Part shown: positions 25,095-32,211 of the stretch, piece after piece
Layout of the letters: each line of letters begins with the position of its first letter
How positions within the stretch are numbered: position 1 is the first letter of the stretch
From: Candidatus Methylomirabilota bacterium
GTDB taxonomy: Bacteria > Methylomirabilota > Methylomirabilia > Methylomirabilales > Methylomirabilaceae
DNA: 32,211 nt
Direction of reading: 5' to 3'
Assembly: GCA_023249055.1 (NCBI GenBank)
Contig: JAHFDH010000006.1
Coordinates: 1 to 32,211 of the forward strand
Program-made: the position numbers and the translations under genes
Notes under the pieces: generated by a model
Database searches by the model: none
What the model saw: the letters and a program-made list of their open reading frames with translations, nothing else
Told to the model about the DNA's origin: nothing

Positions 25095-26485
25095 GCTTGC
25101 CCCCGTATGCTGGAAGCGGGAGGCAGAAGCCTCCGTACAGCCGCCTTGAAGACGCGCCCGCGCTCCTCGAAATCGGCAAACATATCGAAGCTGGCGCAGG
25201 CCGGCGACAGCAAGACGACCTCTCCCGGCGATGCGGCATCGGCAGCGCGCCGTACCGCCTCCTCAAGACTCGACGCCCCCTCTGTCGGACAGACAGAAGC
25301 GAGTACGCGCCGCAGTGTGTCAGCAGCCTCACCGATCAGGATCAGCCTCTTGACCCGCTCGCGGACCAGGGGGATGAGCGGCGCGAAATCGCCATGTTTG
25401 TCCCTGCCGCCGGCAATCAGCACAACGGGGTCCGCAAAGCTCTCCAGCGACCGGACGACCGCCCCAACATTGGTCCCCTTGGAGTCGTTGACATAGCGAA
25501 CGCCGTCGATCTCCGCGACAAACTCCAGGCGATGTTCAAGCCCCTCGAAACTGGTGACCGCCGTTCGGATCACTGTCGTGGGTGCGCCGGCTACCGCCGC
25601 CGCCAGGCTGGCGGCCAGCGCGTTCTCCAGATTATGCACCCCCTGGATCTTCAGTTCGGACACCCGGCATATGACCCCTCGCCTGCCATCAAGGGCCAGA
25701 ATAAGCTGATCGCCTTCGACGCACGCCCCAACGTCCAGCAGTCTGGTTCGGCTGAATGCGATCCTCCGCCCCTTGGCCTGTGCTGACGCCTGAAGTACCA
25801 GCGGATCGTCCGCATTGACAATGGCAAAGTCGGACGGTCGTTGGTTCTCAAAGATGCGAGCCTTGGCCCGGTAATAGTCCTCGACCTGATCGTAGCGATC
25901 GAGATGATCGGGCGCAAGATTCAAGAGCAACGCCACATGCGGCCTGAACTCCTCAATCGTTTCCAATTGAAAGCTCGACAACTCCGTGACCACGCACTCG
26001 CCAGCAGCAAGGGACGGCGCCACCCTGCAGAGGGGGGTACCGATGTTGCCGGCCACATGCGCAGGCAGACCGGCTTGCTGCAGCATTGCGCCGAGAAGGG
26101 TCGTCGTGGTGCTCTTGCCGTTGGTCCCGGTGATCCCGATAAACGTGGCGTCACTGTGCCGATAGGCCAGTTCGACCTCGCCGATAAGCGGGATGTCCGC
26201 CTCACGAACCCGTTGAAACAACGGTTCGCGCAGATCGATCCCGGGACTGACCACGATAAGATCGGCCGAGAGCAAAGAGCGAAGATAACGCTCGCCAAGC
26301 TCAAGTCTGACCCCGTCCTGTTCCAGACGACAGAGGTCGGCGCCGATCTCGCGCTCACCCCTTCGGTCGGTACCGACGACCGCGGCGCCCTGTTTGAGCA
26401 ACAGACGACAGGCCGCCTCCCCGGATCGCGCCAATCCGATGACCACCACATGCTTGCCGGCCAGATCGATCATCGCACGCTGCAT
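25091..26485 (-). CDS. murD: UDP-N-acetylmuramoyl-L-alanine--D-glutamate ligase MurD
   Basis: MurD adds D-glutamate to UDP-MurNAc-L-Ala. The 464-residue product has an N-terminal UDP-binding Rossmann domain (HVVVIGLARSGEAAC, VVSPGID), the ATP loop GITGTNGKSTTTTLL, ELSSFQLETI, LNLAPDHLDRY, and the C-terminal domain with EHRLEFVAEIDGVRYVNDSKGTN, IAGGRDKHGDF and LLSPACASFDMFADFEERG. The ATG (26483-26485) lies one base after the mraY stop; a second ATG four codons later is an alternative. Confidence 0.98.
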   Translation of the reverse strand: MQRAMIDLAGKHVVVIGLARSGEAACRLLLKQGAAVVGTDRRGEREIGADLCRLEQDGVRLELGERYLRSLLSADLIVVSPGIDLREPLFQRVREADIPLIGEVELAYRHSDATFIGITGTNGKSTTTTLLGAMLQQAGLPAHVAGNIGTPLCRVAPSLAAGECVVTELSSFQLETIEEFRPHVALLLNLAPDHLDRYDQVEDYYRAKARIFENQRPSDFAIVNADDPLVLQASAQAKGRRIAFSRTRLLDVGACVEGDQLILALDGRRGVICRVSELKIQGVHNLENALAASLAAAVAGAPTTVIRTAVTSFEGLEHRLEFVAEIDGVRYVNDSKGTNVGAVVRSLESFADPVVLIAGGRDKHGDFAPLIPLVRERVKRLILIGEAADTLRRVLASVCPTEGASSLEEAVRRAADAASPGEVVLLSPACASFDMFADFEERGRVFKAAVRRLLPPASSIRGQA

Positions 26486-26486
26486 G

Positions 26487-27569
26487 TCATCTCAATTTCA
26501 ATGTCGTGAGCGAGAGCAGAGCCAGGATAAACGAGATGATCCAGAACCGGACAATGATCTTCGGCTCCGCCATCCCATTCAACTCGTAGTGGTGATGGAT
26601 CGGCGCCATCCGGAAGACCCGTCGGCCGGTCGTTCGGTAGGAGAAAACCTGCAGGATCACCGAGATCGCCTCCGCCACGAACACCCCTCCGACAATGAGT
26701 AAGAGCAGTTCGCTCTTGACCAGAACCGCAAGCGTCGCCACAGCGGCCCCAAGCGCCAACGAGCCGGTGTCGCCCATAAAGAGCTGCGCGGGGTAGGTGT
26801 TGTACCAGAGAAATCCCAGGCTCGCCCCGACGATGGCGCCGCCAAAGATCGTCAGCTCCGAACTCTCCCTTACAAAGACAACCTGCAGATAGTGAGCGAT
26901 GCTGGCGTGTCCCGCAATGTATGCCAGGACCGTGTACGCCGCAGCGGAGATCAGGACCGGGCCGATAGCCAATCCATCCAAGCCGTCGGTCAGGTTCACC
27001 GCGTTTGACGCGCCGACGATCACCAGCGCCACGAACAGGACATAGCCCCAGCCCAGATCGGGTATCCAGTGCTTGAAGAAAGGAATAGCCAGCTTCGTGG
27101 TGTACGCATCGATAGGGTTGATGTACAGGAAGAGCCCGATAAACACGCTGGGAATCACCTGCCACAACAGTTTGGTCCTGGCTGACAGCCCCTTGCTGTT
27201 CTTGGCCACGACCTTCCGGTAGTCGTCGACGAACCCCACTGCTCCCATCCAGACCGTGCTGAACAGCGCAAGCCAGACGAACCGGTTGGTCAGATTCGCC
27301 CAGAGCAACGTCCCGATGCACACAGAGGCCAGGATCAGGAGACCGCCCATCGTGGGCGTTCCGGCCTTCTGCAGATGACCCGCCGGCCCGTCGTCTCTGA
27401 TGCTCTGGCCGATCTGCAACGTCTGAAGTCGGCGGATCAATGCCGGCCCCATCAGCAGACTGATCAGCAGCGCGGTGAGGATGGCCCCGGCCGTGCGGAA
27501 GGTCACGTACCGGAAAACGTTCAAAATAGTGTAGCTCTCGTGCCATGGGAACAATAGATGATATAGCAT
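26487..27569 (-). CDS. mraY: Phospho-N-acetylmuramoyl-pentapeptide transferase MraY
   Basis: MraY makes lipid I by transferring phospho-MurNAc-pentapeptide to undecaprenyl phosphate in the membrane. The 360-residue product has about ten helices with the family motifs [53 protein letters not shown] and the HHHYE loop ([10 protein letters not shown]). The ATG (27567-27569) lies 40 bases after ddl, in a gap holding degenerate CACCCTA heptamers. In the usual gene order mraY follows murF directly; here ddl intervenes. Confidence 0.98.
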   Translation of the reverse strand: MLYHLLFPWHESYTILNVFRYVTFRTAGAILTALLISLLMGPALIRRLQTLQIGQSIRDDGPAGHLQKAGTPTMGGLLILASVCIGTLLWANLTNRFVWLALFSTVWMGAVGFVDDYRKVVAKNSKGLSARTKLLWQVIPSVFIGLFLYINPIDAYTTKLAIPFFKHWIPDLGWGYVLFVALVIVGASNAVNLTDGLDGLAIGPVLISAAAYTVLAYIAGHASIAHYLQVVFVRESSELTIFGGAIVGASLGFLWYNTYPAQLFMGDTGSLALGAAVATLAVLVKSELLLLIVGGVFVAEAISVILQVFSYRTTGRRVFRMAPIHHHYELNGMAEPKIIVRFWIISFILALLSLTTLKLR

Positions 27570-27577
27570 TCAACTTC

Positions 27578-27598
27578 TACCCAACACCCTCCACCCTA
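27578..27598. repeat. Degenerate heptamer array (TACCCAA CACCCTC CACCCTA)
   Basis: Three 7-bp units in phase lie in the 40-base gap between ddl and mraY. They belong to the same CACCCTA family and the same orientation as the five-copy array at 31452-31486. Confidence 0.7.
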
Positions 27599-27609
27599 TA
27601 TCCGGCCTT

Positions 27610-28920
27610 TCACTTGCCGGGCGTCACCAGATGCCGCCGATCGACCAACGCCTTACCCTCTGTCGATTTGAACTGGGTTGACCGCTTGTCCCGATGAGTC
27701 TCAAGCGCTAATTCTACCAGGCGAACGATGAGCTCCGCCGGCTTTACCCCGCTCCGCTCCCAGAGGGTGAAGGACAGCGACCCCGGCATAGTATTGATCT
27801 CGTTGACGTACGGCCTCATGGCGGCTGAGTCGACCAGGAAATCAACCCGCGAGATCCCGCGCGAATCGATCGATTTGAAGGCCGCGGCCGCCATCGACCG
27901 TATCTCATCAGAAAGCGCCTGAGGAATCCTGGCGGGGATAATGCTCGGCGCCAGGTCTGCGCGCCCCGGCTTCTTATCCTCGGGGTATTTGTCACGGTAG
28001 CCCACCACCTCACCCGAGCTGATGAGCTCCTCACATTCCGAGACGGTCAACGCGTGATTGCCGAGGACGCCGCATTGCACCTCGATCCGCTGCTGTACGG
28101 CTCGCTCAACCAACACGCGGCAACTGAAGCGCATCGCGCGCTTTGCCAGGCTCACCGCTTCACCCGCATCATGAGCGACACCGATACCGACGCTGGAACC
28201 CGCCACCGCCGGCTTGACCACCACCGGATAGCACAGTGTGCGCTCAATCGCCTGCACGACGGCCGCCTCATCTTCCAGCAGTTCGCGCCGGGTAATGCCA
28301 ATCCCCTCGACAACGGGCAGGCCTGCGCCTTGAAATACGAGCTTGGACATAATCTTGTCCATGCCTACCGCCGAGGCGGCGACTCCAGCCCCGACATAGG
28401 GCAGATTGGCCAGTTCACACAGACCCTGAATCGTTCCATCCTCGCCATGCGTCCCATGAATGACCGGAAAGGCCACGTCGATGGCAGGATGAACCTGTTT
28501 GCGAAGCCAGCCTTTCCGTTCCTGCTGCGGCATCAACCCGCCGACCGACGGATCCGGCGCCAGAAAGAGCGGCTCCGCCCCCATTGCGCTCACGCCCCGG
28601 TCCAGGTTCTCAAGCTGCGGCGCGTATCGCTCGCGATTCAACCGCAGCTTTTCGGCGTCGAGCTTCGCTCGCTCAGCCGGTTCCGCTATGATGTCGCGTT
28701 CCGCCAGCTTTCGTATCTCGGCATCGACCGTCAACAATTCCCGAACCGCCTCGCCGGTAAGCCACGTACCCTCCGCCGTCAGAAAGATCGGCAGCGTCTC
28801 GAACCGGTCCTGTAACGACAGCAAGACCTCATAGACCTTGCTGGCGGTCAGGATCGAAATTTCACGCTCCACCGAGCGGCTTCCGAAGATCAGCCCTATG
28901 CGTGTCAGACTGCTGTTCAT
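27610..28920 (-). CDS. ddl: D-alanine--D-alanine ligase-like ATP-grasp enzyme (long form)
   Basis: The expected role is making D-Ala-D-Ala, the dipeptide that MurF adds. The product has 436 residues, well above the usual 300-370. The N-terminal FGSRSVEREIS (12-22) keeps the catalytic Glu18. An unusual charged helical insertion lies at about 55-140. Then follow FPVIHGTHGEDGTIQG (151-166), YVGAGVAASAVGMDKIMSK, KPAVAGSSVGIG, GYRDKYPEDKK with the ligase-type Lys-Tyr pair, and NEINTMPGSLSFTLWE (373-388), which differs from the NTMPGFT form of common Ddl. A polar tail ends the protein. Its ATG overlaps the murF-like stop as ATGA, so the two are translated together. It sits between murF and mraY instead of between murB and ftsQ. 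D-Ala-D-Lac activity is less likely given the Lys-Tyr pair, but not excluded. Confidence 0.9.
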   Translation of the reverse strand: MNSSLTRIGLIFGSRSVEREISILTASKVYEVLLSLQDRFETLPIFLTAEGTWLTGEAVRELLTVDAEIRKLAERDIIAEPAERAKLDAEKLRLNRERYAPQLENLDRGVSAMGAEPLFLAPDPSVGGLMPQQERKGWLRKQVHPAIDVAFPVIHGTHGEDGTIQGLCELANLPYVGAGVAASAVGMDKIMSKLVFQGAGLPVVEGIGITRRELLEDEAAVVQAIERTLCYPVVVKPAVAGSSVGIGVAHDAGEAVSLAKRAMRFSCRVLVERAVQQRIEVQCGVLGNHALTVSECEELISSGEVVGYRDKYPEDKKPGRADLAPSIIPARIPQALSDEIRSMAAAAFKSIDSRGISRVDFLVDSAAMRPYVNEINTMPGSLSFTLWERSGVKPAELIVRLVELALETHRDKRSTQFKSTEGKALVDRRHLVTPGK

Positions 28921-30638
28921 GCAAATTCCAAGTAGCTGTCCGGCAGCCGATTCTCATACAGCAGCACGTCGCCTTCGCAGACGATCGCATTGAGACAGTC
29001 GGCGACGTCATCGGCATGCCTGGCGGTCAGGACTCGACTTCCGGCAAAACCGGCCTCGCGAAGCCCTTCCCGCAGCGGTTGTGTCTGCTGCGGCCCGACC
29101 AATACCACATAATCGCATACTGCGGCCGCCGCCCGGCCCAACCGCCGGTTCTCCTCCGCCTCGATCTGGCCCAGTTCTACCAGTCCCGGCGTGATAAGGA
29201 TCTTCGAACCCCCCTCAAACTGGCTGAGAACCTCCAGGGCCATCTGCGCCCCGCGCGGGTTGGCGTTGGCGACATCGATCAGCTTGATAACCCCGCCTTC
29301 TTCGCGAATCTCCAGGCGTTTTGGGGCCGGCGCGAGCGTCCTCACGCTATCGGCAATCTCCTCCAGAGGCACGCCACACTCCAACGCGGCAGCCGTTGCC
29401 CCAAGGATATTGCCGATATTCCAACCGCCCAGCAACCTGGTCTCGAACATGGCGGCGCCATACTCGGTCTCCACGCGAAAGGCCGAACCCTTACTGGAGA
29501 GCTTGACATCTTTCCCGCGAACGCTCAGCGCTCTCTCATCCTCGCCGATCCCATATAAGCGCACGCGCCGACCTTCTCGTCCGGCGCGTTCGGCCAGCCG
29601 CAGACAGTTCGGATCGTCGGCGTTCACGATCGCCAAACCATCCGGCGGAAGCGACGCAATCAACTCATACTTTGCTTCGGCGATCCGCTCCGGCGTGCCG
29701 AACCGCTCGAGGTGCTGGACACCGACCGCCGTGAGGATGCCGAACCGGGGGCGCAGGATCTCACACACCTCCCTGATCTCGCCGGGGCCGTATGCCGCTA
29801 CCTCGACAACGAAAAAGCGATGATCATCCCGCAAGGCCTCACGGACGATCCGCACAATGCCCATCGTGGTGTTGACCCCATCAGGCGTCTTGAAGACCGA
29901 ATAGCGCCTCTGAAGCAACGCGGCAGTAATAAACTTGGTCGTAGTTTTTCCGTAGCTCCCCGTAATCCCGACCACCTCTCCGGGATACCGGCGCATGCGC
30001 GTCGCCGCCTGCGCGTAGAAGCGTCGATTGACCGTCCGCTCCCACGGCGCGAGACTCAGATTTGCAACGAGGATGGTGCCCGCTGCCGCTTCGGACATGA
30101 CGCACAGGCCGGCGGCCAGGCCGATGCCGACCAGCAGGACGCGAGGAGCCGCCGTCAGCTGAGACAGCACAGCCGCAGTCAGCCATGCGGCGGCCAGCAT
30201 AGCCGCCACTGCCAGGACGCACGTGACCGCCGCCAGGCGCACCGTACGGGGCGTCCATTGCAGCCGCTGGCTGACCTGGAGCGAGGCGTACCGGGCGCTC
30301 AACCATCGCCCGGCGGCCAGCCACGCGATGTACAAGATACCTGTTCCGGCGTACCCGAAGCCGGGGATGGAAGAGAGCGGCGACCACGCAAGGACGATTC
30401 CGGCCCCAAGGACCGCTACCTGGGCGAGGGCTCCTCGGCCGTCCAGGATGATGCGCCAGTGTCTGGCGACCCAGCTCCGCAGGCGCGCACTGCTGTACCG
30501 CTCCAACTGGGTGAGGTAGATCAGATCCAGATGACGCGCCACCACAACCGCCGCATACGGCAGCAGACCGGTGACGACCCGGCCTGCGAATGAAGGTCCG
30601 AGCACCGTATCCGCCCGTATCACCGGCTGTCCTGCCAC
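28917..30638 (-). CDS. murF: Membrane-anchored MurF-like Mur ligase
   Basis: By position and ligase domains this should add D-Ala-D-Ala to UDP-MurNAc-tripeptide. The 573-residue product departs from normal MurF. Residues 1-200 carry about four or five hydrophobic segments (near 21-35, 70-85, 97-112, 133-160, 166-190) in place of the soluble N-terminal domain that binds the UDP-sugar. The Mur ligase central domain follows, with ATP loop GITGSYGKTTTK (224-235), and the C-terminal domain has LEIREEGGVIKLID, VANANPRGAQMALEVL, ITPGLVELG and YENRLPDSYLEF. MurF usually shows DxYNANP; here the tyrosine is missing (DVANANP). The start is GTG (30636-30638) with GAGGGGG five bases upstream; it overlaps the hydrolase gene by 19 bases. 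It may be the cell's only MurF or a ligase acting on a lipid-linked or other substrate. Confidence 0.85.
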   Translation of the reverse strand: MAGQPVIRADTVLGPSFAGRVVTGLLPYAAVVVARHLDLIYLTQLERYSSARLRSWVARHWRIILDGRGALAQVAVLGAGIVLAWSPLSSIPGFGYAGTGILYIAWLAAGRWLSARYASLQVSQRLQWTPRTVRLAAVTCVLAVAAMLAAAWLTAAVLSQLTAAPRVLLVGIGLAAGLCVMSEAAAGTILVANLSLAPWERTVNRRFYAQAATRMRRYPGEVVGITGSYGKTTTKFITAALLQRRYSVFKTPDGVNTTMGIVRIVREALRDDHRFFVVEVAAYGPGEIREVCEILRPRFGILTAVGVQHLERFGTPERIAEAKYELIASLPPDGLAIVNADDPNCLRLAERAGREGRRVRLYGIGEDERALSVRGKDVKLSSKGSAFRVETEYGAAMFETRLLGGWNIGNILGATAAALECGVPLEEIADSVRTLAPAPKRLEIREEGGVIKLIDVANANPRGAQMALEVLSQFEGGSKILITPGLVELGQIEAEENRRLGRAAAAVCDYVVLVGPQQTQPLREGLREAGFAGSRVLTARHADDVADCLNAIVCEGDVLLYENRLPDSYLEFA

Positions 30639-31387
30639 AAGAACCCCCTCACTACCCGGCTAAAACGGTCCGGACTGTCAATAAACGGGAAATGGCCGGC
30701 TCCCTCAAACACCTCCAACTGCGAGCCCTGTATGCCGCGCGCCATGATCTGCATCGAAGACAAAGGCACCTCCTGATCACGATCGCCCCAGATGATCAGA
30801 GTGGGCGCACGAATAGCCGCTAAGATCCCTCGAAGATCTTCGGCTACGACCTTCACCAGCGTGGCGCGCATCGATCCCGCATTCCGATAGTCTCGAGATC
30901 CTATGCGCCCATAGAGTTCGGCAATAATCCGCTCGCCCGCCCTGCCCCACCCAGGCAGCGAAAAGAGCCGCTTTGCCAGCTTCACGGCGCCGACCTTGAC
31001 ACGATGCAGAAGTCCTCGTCTCGGGCGGATCCCCGCGCTAGCTACCAGCACGAGGCGTCGAACCCTGTCGGACCTTTGAGCGGCCAGGACAAGCGCGATT
31101 CGGCCTCCGAATGAATGACCGATCAGATCGGCTGCCGGGATACCGACGCGATCCATAAATGCCTCGACATAGGACGCATACTCCCATGTCCCCCACGTCG
31201 TGGCAGCAGATGGGGTCCAGCCAAAACCGGGCAGGTCAAGGGCGTACACTCGGAATCGATCCTCTAAGGCCTTGGCAACCGGGCTTAGAGATTCGGCTGA
31301 ACTGCCCCATCCATGCAGGAGAACCACCGGCCTTCCTTCTCCCCACACCATAAAATGGGTGTCCAGGTCACCGACACGAATCAGCAC
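30620..31387 (-). CDS. Alpha/beta-fold hydrolase embedded in the mur cluster
   Basis: The 255-residue cytosolic protein has a complete alpha/beta-hydrolase core. The oxyanion-side motif is LLHGWGSS (23-30), the nucleophile elbow GHSFGG has Ser92, the acid is Asp204 in IIWGDRDQEVP, and the histidine is His232 in GAGHFPF. A lid region of about 60 residues (about 120-185) is basic. Its substrate cannot be predicted. The gene lies between murE and the murF-like gene, with a 19-base overlap to the latter, so it is very likely made with it. The GTG start (31385-31387) has AGGG about five bases upstream. An esterase acting on a cell wall or lipid-linked intermediate is one possibility (inference). 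Confidence 0.85.
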   Translation of the reverse strand: MLIRVGDLDTHFMVWGEGRPVVLLHGWGSSAESLSPVAKALEDRFRVYALDLPGFGWTPSAATTWGTWEYASYVEAFMDRVGIPAADLIGHSFGGRIALVLAAQRSDRVRRLVLVASAGIRPRRGLLHRVKVGAVKLAKRLFSLPGWGRAGERIIAELYGRIGSRDYRNAGSMRATLVKVVAEDLRGILAAIRAPTLIIWGDRDQEVPLSSMQIMARGIQGSQLEVFEGAGHFPFIDSPDRFSRVVRGFLWQDSR

Positions 31388-31402
31388 GCCAGCCCTAAAT
31401 AC

Positions 31403-31423
31403 TAGGGTGTAGGGGGTAGGGTA
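31403..31423. repeat. Heptamer array, TAGGGTG family (inverted relative to 31452-31486)
   Basis: Three 7-bp units, TAGGGTG, TAGGGGG and TAGGGTA, form the left arm of an inverted repeat. Bases 31405-31424 pair with 31465-31484 at 18 of 20 positions around a 40-base loop. Confidence 0.85.
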
Positions 31424-31451
31424 TCGGGGCTAAAACTGCCCCTCTCTTCTC

Positions 31452-31486
31452 CACCCTACACCCTATACCCTGCACCCTACACCCTG
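31452..31486. repeat. Heptamer array, 5 x CACCCTA family
   Basis: Five in-phase units (CACCCTA, CACCCTA, TACCCTG, CACCCTA, CACCCTG) overlap the 3' end of murE and supply its TAG stop codon on the minus strand. Together with the opposite array at 31403-31423 it could form a long hairpin in the transcript between murE and the hydrolase gene. Confidence 0.9.
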
Positions 31487-32211
31487 TCTTCGCAGCAGAA
31501 CCCCAACTCGTGAAGCGCCTCTCGAGCCACCAGCCGGTCGTCAAAAGCAATCGTACGATCGCGGAGAATCTGGTAGGTCTCGTGCCCCTTCCCCGCGATC
31601 ACCACCATATCGCCTCTCCCCGCCAACGAAAGGGCCTCTCGAATTGCCATCCCTCGATCTAAAATTGTAACATAGCCCTTTCCCTGACCCCACACCTTTT
31701 TCGCCCCGGTTTCGACCTCCTCGATGATCTGATGAGGGTCTTCGCCGCGAGGATTGTCGGAGGTGATGATCGTAAAGTCGGCCAACTGCAAAGCCGCTTC
31801 TCCCATAAGCGGGCGCTTCCCCCGATCGCGCTCTCCCCCGCATCCGAACAGAACGATCAGACGTCCCGGACAGCACTGCCGCGCCATGCGGAGGACACGC
31901 CGCAGCGCGTCAGGGGTATGCGCATAATCGACCATCACACTGAACGCCTGCCCCTCATTCACCCGCTCGCACCGACCAGGAACGTGGCGGAGCGCGGCGA
32001 TCCCGTCTGCCACCACAGACAGATCCGCGCCCAGATGCAAGCCGGTGGCCGCCGCCGCCAGGATGTTGGACAGGTTGTAGCGCCCCAACAGCGGGGAGTG
32101 AATCGCCGTTGTCCCCCACGGGGTCTGCAGCCGGCACCGGATTCCATCCGGCCCCATATCGACATCGGTGACCGACAGATCCGCCGGCCCTTCTGCGCTG
32201 TAGGTGTAGCG
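31477..32211 (-). CDS. murE: UDP-N-acetylmuramoyl-tripeptide synthetase MurE (partial, C-terminal part)
   Basis: MurE adds the third peptide residue to UDP-MurNAc-L-Ala-D-Glu. The gene enters from the right edge; 244 residues of the C-terminal half are visible. Signatures are GRYNLSNILAAAA, VMVDYAHTPDALRRVL, LIVLFGCGGERDRGKRPLMG, TSDNPRGEDP and VVIAGKGHETYQ. The DNPR motif marks enzymes that add meso-diaminopimelate instead of lysine. The stop codon TAG lies inside a heptamer repeat array, so the last residues (about EDRV) may be repeat-derived. 89 bases separate it from the hydrolase gene. Confidence 0.97.
   Translation of the reverse strand, partial: RYTYSAEGPADLSVTDVDMGPDGIRCRLQTPWGTTAIHSPLLGRYNLSNILAAAATGLHLGADLSVVADGIAALRHVPGRCERVNEGQAFSVMVDYAHTPDALRRVLRMARQCCPGRLIVLFGCGGERDRGKRPLMGEAALQLADFTIITSDNPRGEDPHQIIEEVETGAKKVWGQGKGYVTILDRGMAIREALSLAGRGDMVVIAGKGHETYQILRDRTIAFDDRLVAREALHELGFCCEDRV

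Overview
The window is a GC-rich, densely packed bacterial chromosome segment. It carries 28 protein-coding genes (two cut by the window edges), one probable gene remnant and several heptanucleotide repeat arrays. Every gene but one lies on the minus strand. No rRNA, tRNA, CRISPR array, insertion sequence or phage gene was seen. MurE carries the DNPR motif of meso-diaminopimelate-adding enzymes, and an ArnT-like glycosyltransferase is present; both fit a Gram-negative-type cell with meso-DAP peptidoglycan. The mix of a dcw cluster, a formate/nitrite-type channel and an ArnT-like enzyme in a GC-rich genome reminded me of the NC10 group (Methylomirabilis), but this is an impression from memory and no marker gene here proves it.

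In transcription order (from high to low coordinates), the first block is a division and cell wall (dcw) cluster. It runs murE (partial) - alpha/beta hydrolase - membrane-anchored murF-like ligase - ddl - mraY - murD - ftsW - murG - murC - murB - ftsQ - ftsA - ftsZ - small zinc-ribbon protein - yggS. Most neighbours overlap by four bases (ATGA). The order differs from the textbook one. The murF position holds a Mur ligase whose N-terminal substrate-binding domain is replaced by about 200 residues of membrane segments. It sits in a three-gene unit with a hydrolase and a relocated ddl. This unit is the most interesting part of the window.

The middle block holds an IclR-type regulator with its own near-consensus sigma-70 promoter, the C-terminal remnant of an unknown gene, a formate/nitrite-type channel, a P2-type cation ATPase (Ca2+-type site residues) and a DUF488 protein. 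One plus-strand gene follows, a TusA-like protein lacking the catalytic cysteine and carrying an Ala/Pro tail. It is transcribed away from a DJ-1/PfpI protein.

The last block runs DJ-1 - RCK potassium channel with an unusual filter - SHOCT protein - PAP2 phosphatase - ArnT-like glycosyltransferase - trans-polyprenyl diphosphate synthase - lepA - lepB - hemW, then hrcA - grpE (partial). The hrcA-grpE pair has a textbook heat-shock control region: a TTGACA/TAGGAT promoter followed by a perfect CIRCE operator.

Short arrays of 7-bp repeats sit at gene junctions: at the start of hemW, between ftsA and ftsZ, between ddl and mraY, and between murE and the hydrolase. In hemW the repeat forms the first coding triplets and supplies ATG codons in all three frames.
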